Positions 45,573 to 48,366 of a stretch of 48,366 bases of DNA are shown piece after piece (the stretch's first letter is position 1; every line of letters begins with the position of its first letter). This stretch comes from Longimicrobiaceae bacterium. GTDB taxonomy: Bacteria; Gemmatimonadota; Gemmatimonadetes; Longimicrobiales; Longimicrobiaceae. The notes beneath the pieces are model-generated. The model was not told the DNA's origin, ran no database searches, and saw only the letters and a list, made by a program, of their open reading frames with translations. The translations under genes and the position numbers were made by a program. Location: the NCBI GenBank assembly GCA_030146875.1, contig JASLAX010000098.1, positions 1 through 48,366 on the forward strand, read 5' to 3'.

Positions 45573-46046
45573 GTGCGTTCCATGATCATCGTCGCGGCTG
45601 CCCTGCTGGCCCCGCTCACCGCCGCCGCACAGACGCCCTCGGACTCGATCCCGCTGGAAGAGCGTATCGAGGCCGTCAACACGGTCCTGGCGAACCGTTC
45701 CGGGATCCTGCGAGACTCCACGCGGATCGACACGTGTGCGCTGCTCTCGGTGCTTTCGAACGATCCGGCGGCCCTGCGGGAGCTGTATCCCATCGTCCGG
45801 GCGGGGATCTCGCCCGAGCCGACGGCCTGCACCCGGACTGGCGGACCCGAGAACCCGTCGGGCGTCTGGTGGAGCGTGTGGAGGATCGAACGGGAGGGAC
45901 CCGCCAAGATGATCGTGCGCGCGCGCCGGTGGAGCGGGGCATTGTCGCATTTCGAGGAGCACCGGCTGCGGCGAAGGATGGATGCCGTGGGATGGGGGCC
46001 CTGGTTCGCCGACGAGATCCGGCTTCACGACTTCGTCCGCTACTAA
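45573..46046 (+). CDS. small secreted protein of unknown function
   Basis: The 157-residue product has a signal peptide (MIIVAAALLAPLTAAAQ) and a mature domain with two regions: TPSDSIPLEERIEAVNTVLAN plus DTCALLSVLSNDPAALRELYP, and a basic C-terminal half (WWSVWRIEREGPAKMIVRARRWSG, then HRLRRRMDAVG). GTG 45573 has GGAG 8 nt upstream; ATG 45582 is an alternative. No family recognised. A decayed copy lies just upstream and a large perfect palindrome sits in the leader. Confidence 0.75.
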   Translation: MRSMIIVAAALLAPLTAAAQTPSDSIPLEERIEAVNTVLANRSGILRDSTRIDTCALLSVLSNDPAALRELYPIVRAGISPEPTACTRTGGPENPSGVWWSVWRIEREGPAKMIVRARRWSGALSHFEEHRLRRRMDAVGWGPWFADEIRLHDFVRY

Positions 46047-46070
46047 GGCGGTCTCCGGCCGCGCGCCACA

Positions 46071-46245
46071 CACCCGCCTGCACCTGATGGAGATCGCGAC
46101 CCGGCTGGTGCCCCGCCCGGGTCCACAACGGAGGGACGGACTTCCTGCGCTTCAGGATGGAGCCCACACGCCCGTACGCGCCATCGCACGGGGCCGACGG
46201 CGGCGCGGGCGCTCCGGAGGTGGTGCCGACGGACCGCTGTGCGAG
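46071..46245 (+). pseudogene. truncated, decayed copy of the methyltransferase gene at 47211
   Basis: The DNA from about 46074 matches the start of the methyltransferase gene (CTGCACCTGATGGAGATCG, then GGACGGACTTCCTGCGCTTCA). It then skips about 90 bp relative to that gene and rejoins at its CGGAGGTGGTGC/GACGGACCGCT region before homology ends. The start codon is missing and small indels disrupt the frame. The intact copy lies about 1.1 kb downstream on the same strand. Confidence 0.8.
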
Positions 46246-46380
46246 CCCCCTTCCGCTCCGTCCCGCCGTCGCGCGTCCCGTCCCCCCGTCGTTGTCCTCT
46301 CCCGCGGTGCCGGCGCATCGTGCAACCGTACGCTCGCGGACCCGCCGCCGGCGACGCGCTCACGGGCGGAGGGCAACGGC

Positions 46381-47145
46381 ATGAGACGCAGGGGGAGATG
46401 GGCCGCGGCGCTGGGCGCAGCGGCGGCGCTCGCCGCGGGGGCGGCGTGCTCCGGCGGCGGCCCCACGCAGAGCCAGCAGCCCGCCGGGATGCGGGTGCTG
46501 TTCGTGGGGAACTCGCTCACGGCGGCGCACGCGCTTCCGGAGATCGTGGAGGCGTTCGCGGCCGCGGCCGGCGAGGGGCGGCTGGAGACGCGCACCATCG
46601 CGCCCGGGGGATGGTCGCTGGAGGACCACTGGAACGGCGGCTCGGCGCGCGCGGCGGTCGGGGAGGGCGGGTGGGACGTGGTGGTGCTGCAGCAGGGCCC
46701 TTCGGCCCTTCCGGAGAGCCGGGCGCTGCTGGTGGAGTACGCCGGCCGCTTCGCCGGCGAGATCCGCGCGGCGGGCGGAAAGCCCGCGCTCTACGCCGTC
46801 TGGCCCTCCATCGACCGCGCGTTCGACCGCGACGCCGTGCGCGACTCGTACGCCGCGGCGGCGATCAGGGCGGACGCGATGCTCTTTCCCGCGGGCGAGG
46901 CGTGGCGCGCCGCGTGGGCCCGCGACGCCGGCATCCCCCTCTACGGCGCGGACGGGCTGCACCCCACGCCGGCGGGGAGCTACCTGGCGGCGCTGGTCGT
47001 CTTCCGCGGCCTGTACGGCCGCACCCCGGTGGGGCTGCCGTCCACGCTGGACCTGCCCTCCGGCTCGCGCCTCATCGTGGACCCGGCGGACGCCGCCGTC
47101 CTGCAGGCCGCCGCGGAGGAAGCCGGCGCGGCGCACGGGCGCTGA
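46381..47145 (+). CDS. SGNH-hydrolase-like lipoprotein
   Basis: The 254-residue product has a lipoprotein signal ending at LAAGAAC (C23) and an SGNH-type esterase fold: VLFVGNSLT (S45 nucleophile region), GWDVVVLQQGPSALP, and a C-terminal DGLHPTPAG with the catalytic Asp/His. The family includes deacetylases and lipases acting on sugars, peptidoglycan or lipids. Surface anchoring suggests action on an envelope or external ester. It lies between the decayed and the intact methyltransferase copies. Confidence 0.88.
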   Translation: MRRRGRWAAALGAAAALAAGAACSGGGPTQSQQPAGMRVLFVGNSLTAAHALPEIVEAFAAAAGEGRLETRTIAPGGWSLEDHWNGGSARAAVGEGGWDVVVLQQGPSALPESRALLVEYAGRFAGEIRAAGGKPALYAVWPSIDRAFDRDAVRDSYAAAAIRADAMLFPAGEAWRAAWARDAGIPLYGADGLHPTPAGSYLAALVVFRGLYGRTPVGLPSTLDLPSGSRLIVDPADAAVLQAAAEEAGAAHGR

Positions 47146-47210
47146 GGGCCTTTCCCGGGCGCACGCGCGCTCCGATCTTCTCCGGCGGACCTTCCACCCG
47201 GGAGAGGCGG

Positions 47211-48095
47211 ATGGCGCGGCTGCACCTGATGGAGATCGAGGACCAGGGCTGGTGCCCCGCCCCGGTCCGCGACGGCGGGACGGACTTCCTGCGCTTCATG
47301 CTGGAGCGCACCCGGCCCTACGCGGCCATCGCCCCGCGGCTGCGGGCGGCGCTGGACCGCACGGGGGACGGGCGCATCGTCGACCTCTGCTCGGGGGCGG
47401 GCGGGCCGTGGGCGTCCCTCCTCCCGCTGCTGGAGGGCGGCGCGCGGGCCCCGGAGGTGGTGCTGACGGACCGCTACCCGAACCTGGAGGCGTTCCGGCG
47501 GATGGAGGCGGGGAGCGGCGGCCGGATCCGCCACGCGGACGAGCCGGTGGACGCCACCGCCGTACCGGCGGAGCTGGAGGGCTTCCGCACCCTCTTCACC
47601 GGCTTCCACCACTTCGCGCCCGACCTGGCCCGCGGCATCCTGGCCGACGCCGTGCGCGCCCGCCGCGGCATCGGGATCTTCGAGGTCACGGAGCGCAGCG
47701 TGCCCGCCGTGCTGGCCACCCTCCCCGCGCCCCTCTTCGCCCTGCTGGCCACGCCCGCCATCCGCCCCTTCCGCTGGTCCCGCCTGCTGCTCACCTACGT
47801 TCTCCCCGCGATCCCGCTGATGGTGGGGTGGGACGGCGTGGTGTCGTGCCTGCGCTCCTACACGCCGGCGGAGATGCTGGAGATGGCCGCGGCCGCGGGT
47901 GGGGACTACGACTGGCAGGCGGGACGCGAGCGGGTGCCCCGCGCGCCGGCCCACGTGACGTACCTGATCGGCACCCCGCGGCAGGGAACGACGCACGCGA
48001 CGCGCGGAGGGCGCCCGGCCGATGCCGGGCGCCCTCCCATCCTCCTCCCCGGCGCGCGCCGCCCCTACGGCCTGTCCGCCGGGCGGGTGCGGTAG
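47211..48095 (+). CDS. class I SAM-dependent methyltransferase-like protein
   Basis: The 294-residue product has a Rossmann-like motif I (IVDLCSGAGGPW, about 56-67), an acidic post-I residue (VVLTDRYPN) and a post-motif region with FTGFHHFAPDLARGIL and GIFEVTERS, as in class I methyltransferases. A C-terminal hydrophobic segment (LLLTYVLPAIPLMVG) suggests membrane association. GGGAGAGG precedes ATG 47211. After about residue 262 the frame runs through a terminator hairpin and overlaps the convergent gene, so the true end may be earlier. A broken copy lies at 46071-46245. Confidence 0.8.
   Translation: MARLHLMEIEDQGWCPAPVRDGGTDFLRFMLERTRPYAAIAPRLRAALDRTGDGRIVDLCSGAGGPWASLLPLLEGGARAPEVVLTDRYPNLEAFRRMEAGSGGRIRHADEPVDATAVPAELEGFRTLFTGFHHFAPDLARGILADAVRARRGIGIFEVTERSVPAVLATLPAPLFALLATPAIRPFRWSRLLLTYVLPAIPLMVGWDGVVSCLRSYTPAEMLEMAAAAGGDYDWQAGRERVPRAPAHVTYLIGTPRQGTTHATRGGRPADAGRPPILLPGARRPYGLSAGRVR
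48006..48037. terminator. terminator hairpin inside the 3' end of the methyltransferase frame
   Basis: A near-perfect stem of about 14 bp (core arms GGGCGCCCGGC 48009-48019 and GCCGGGCGCCC 48024-48034, loop CGAT) lies about 60 bp before the methyltransferase stop and just downstream of the convergent partial gene. It looks like a bidirectional terminator, which implies the coding end was extended through it. Confidence 0.65.
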
Positions 48096-48366
48096 ACGCG
48101 GCCCCCGTGCACCACCTCCACCCGGTCGCCCAGGGCGAAGTACCGGCCCAGCTCGGGGATGCGGCGCACCAGGTCGAAGTACGCCTCGCTCCCCACCGTC
48201 ACCTCCGTCACCGGCAGCCCCGAGTCCGGCTTCACCAGCGCGTCGGTCCAGACGCCCCCGCGCAGGTAGAAGGCGCGCTCCCCGGCGCGGCGGACGGTCT
48301 CCTGCCCCACGCCCACGACCTCCAGGGCCTCCAGCGCCAGCGTCTCCTGCCGCGCCCGCGCCGTGC
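48065..48366 (-). CDS. C-terminal part of a VIT/VWA-domain protein (5' partial)
   Basis: The open frame enters from the right edge and stops at 48065. It reads RARQETLALEALE, then VRRAGERAFYLRGGVWTD, TEVTVGSEAYFDLVRRIPELGRYFALGDRVEVV and GGRVYRT. The order of the segments GERAFYLRGGVWTD, GSEAYFDLV, LGRYFALG and GRVYR is what I know from the C-termini of VIT-plus-VWA domain secreted proteins. The N-terminal domains are outside the window. It overlaps the convergent methyltransferase gene by 31 bp. Confidence 0.65.
   Translation of the reverse strand, partial: TARARQETLALEALEVVGVGQETVRRAGERAFYLRGGVWTDALVKPDSGLPVTEVTVGSEAYFDLVRRIPELGRYFALGDRVEVVHGGRVYRTRPADRP

Noticed and set aside
45403..45585. 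Short frame with HEAAH, resembling a zinc-protease motif
   Set aside because: Only 60 codons, no signal or second ligand, and it spans a 23-bp palindrome and the leader of the next gene. The HExxH match is likely chance.

Overview
The window is very GC-rich chromosomal DNA (about 70-75% G+C by eye, with near-saturated G/C at third codon positions). Gene content and style suggest a Gemmatimonadota bacterium close to Longimicrobium. This is an inference from the hairpin repeats, the lanthipeptide-type leader peptide with an LxLDxLxVES motif, and the many secreted proteins of unknown function. No 16S rRNA or other decisive marker is present. About forty genes are supported. No tRNA, rRNA, CRISPR array, insertion sequence or prophage was seen.

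Layout. 1-5660: a proline-rich C-terminus, a YtxJ-like thioredoxin-fold protein, a saccharopine dehydrogenase-family oxidoreductase, a transmembrane Ser/Thr kinase with a zinc ribbon, and three envelope proteins. 5661-6063: a hairpin repeat cluster. 6064-12790: two divergent, tightly overlapping operons that look like one lipid-assembly locus. The minus arm encodes an alpha-oxoamine synthase (serine palmitoyltransferase-like), an acetoacetate decarboxylase-like protein, a diacylglycerol/long-chain-base kinase and a zinc alcohol dehydrogenase, each joined by a 4-bp ATGA overlap. The plus arm encodes a PlsC-type acyltransferase, a protein that resembles the mitochondrial CDP-diacylglycerol synthase Tam41, and a CDP-alcohol phosphatidyltransferase. 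Together they could make, phosphorylate, CMP-activate and head-group a sphingolipid-like lipid. This is the most interesting system in the window.

12928-20882: an M3 peptidase, a frameshifted RiPP precursor, a DUF433 antitoxin-like protein, a frameshifted SRAP (YedK/HMCES) gene, an erythromycin esterase-like lipoprotein, an arginine deiminase-like protein whose nucleophilic Cys is Ser, and a tandem pair of GntR/FCD regulators with a candidate shared operator. 21177-30000: proS with a structured leader, PdeM, a SLATT-domain membrane protein followed by a leaderless peptidoglycan amidase, a VapBC-like toxin-antitoxin pair translationally coupled to a membrane protein, a small tyrosine phosphatase-like protein, and acetate kinase. 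30210-36078: a Cys-rich secreted protein, a 5'-nucleotidase operon and a large PAS/GAF histidine kinase. 36080-37080: a low-GC patch with a single DUF4145 gene, probably acquired by transfer.

37080-48366: an MBL-fold hydrolase, a DinB-type polymerase, a second hairpin repeat cluster, htpX with a coupled small secreted protein, then a run of secreted or hydrolytic proteins (carboxypeptidase-regulatory-like, serine hydrolase, creatininase, L,D-transpeptidase, SGNH lipoprotein) and a methyltransferase. This end also holds two decayed duplicates: one lies just upstream of an intact secreted-protein gene, and the other is a shortened copy of the methyltransferase gene located about 1.1 kb before it.
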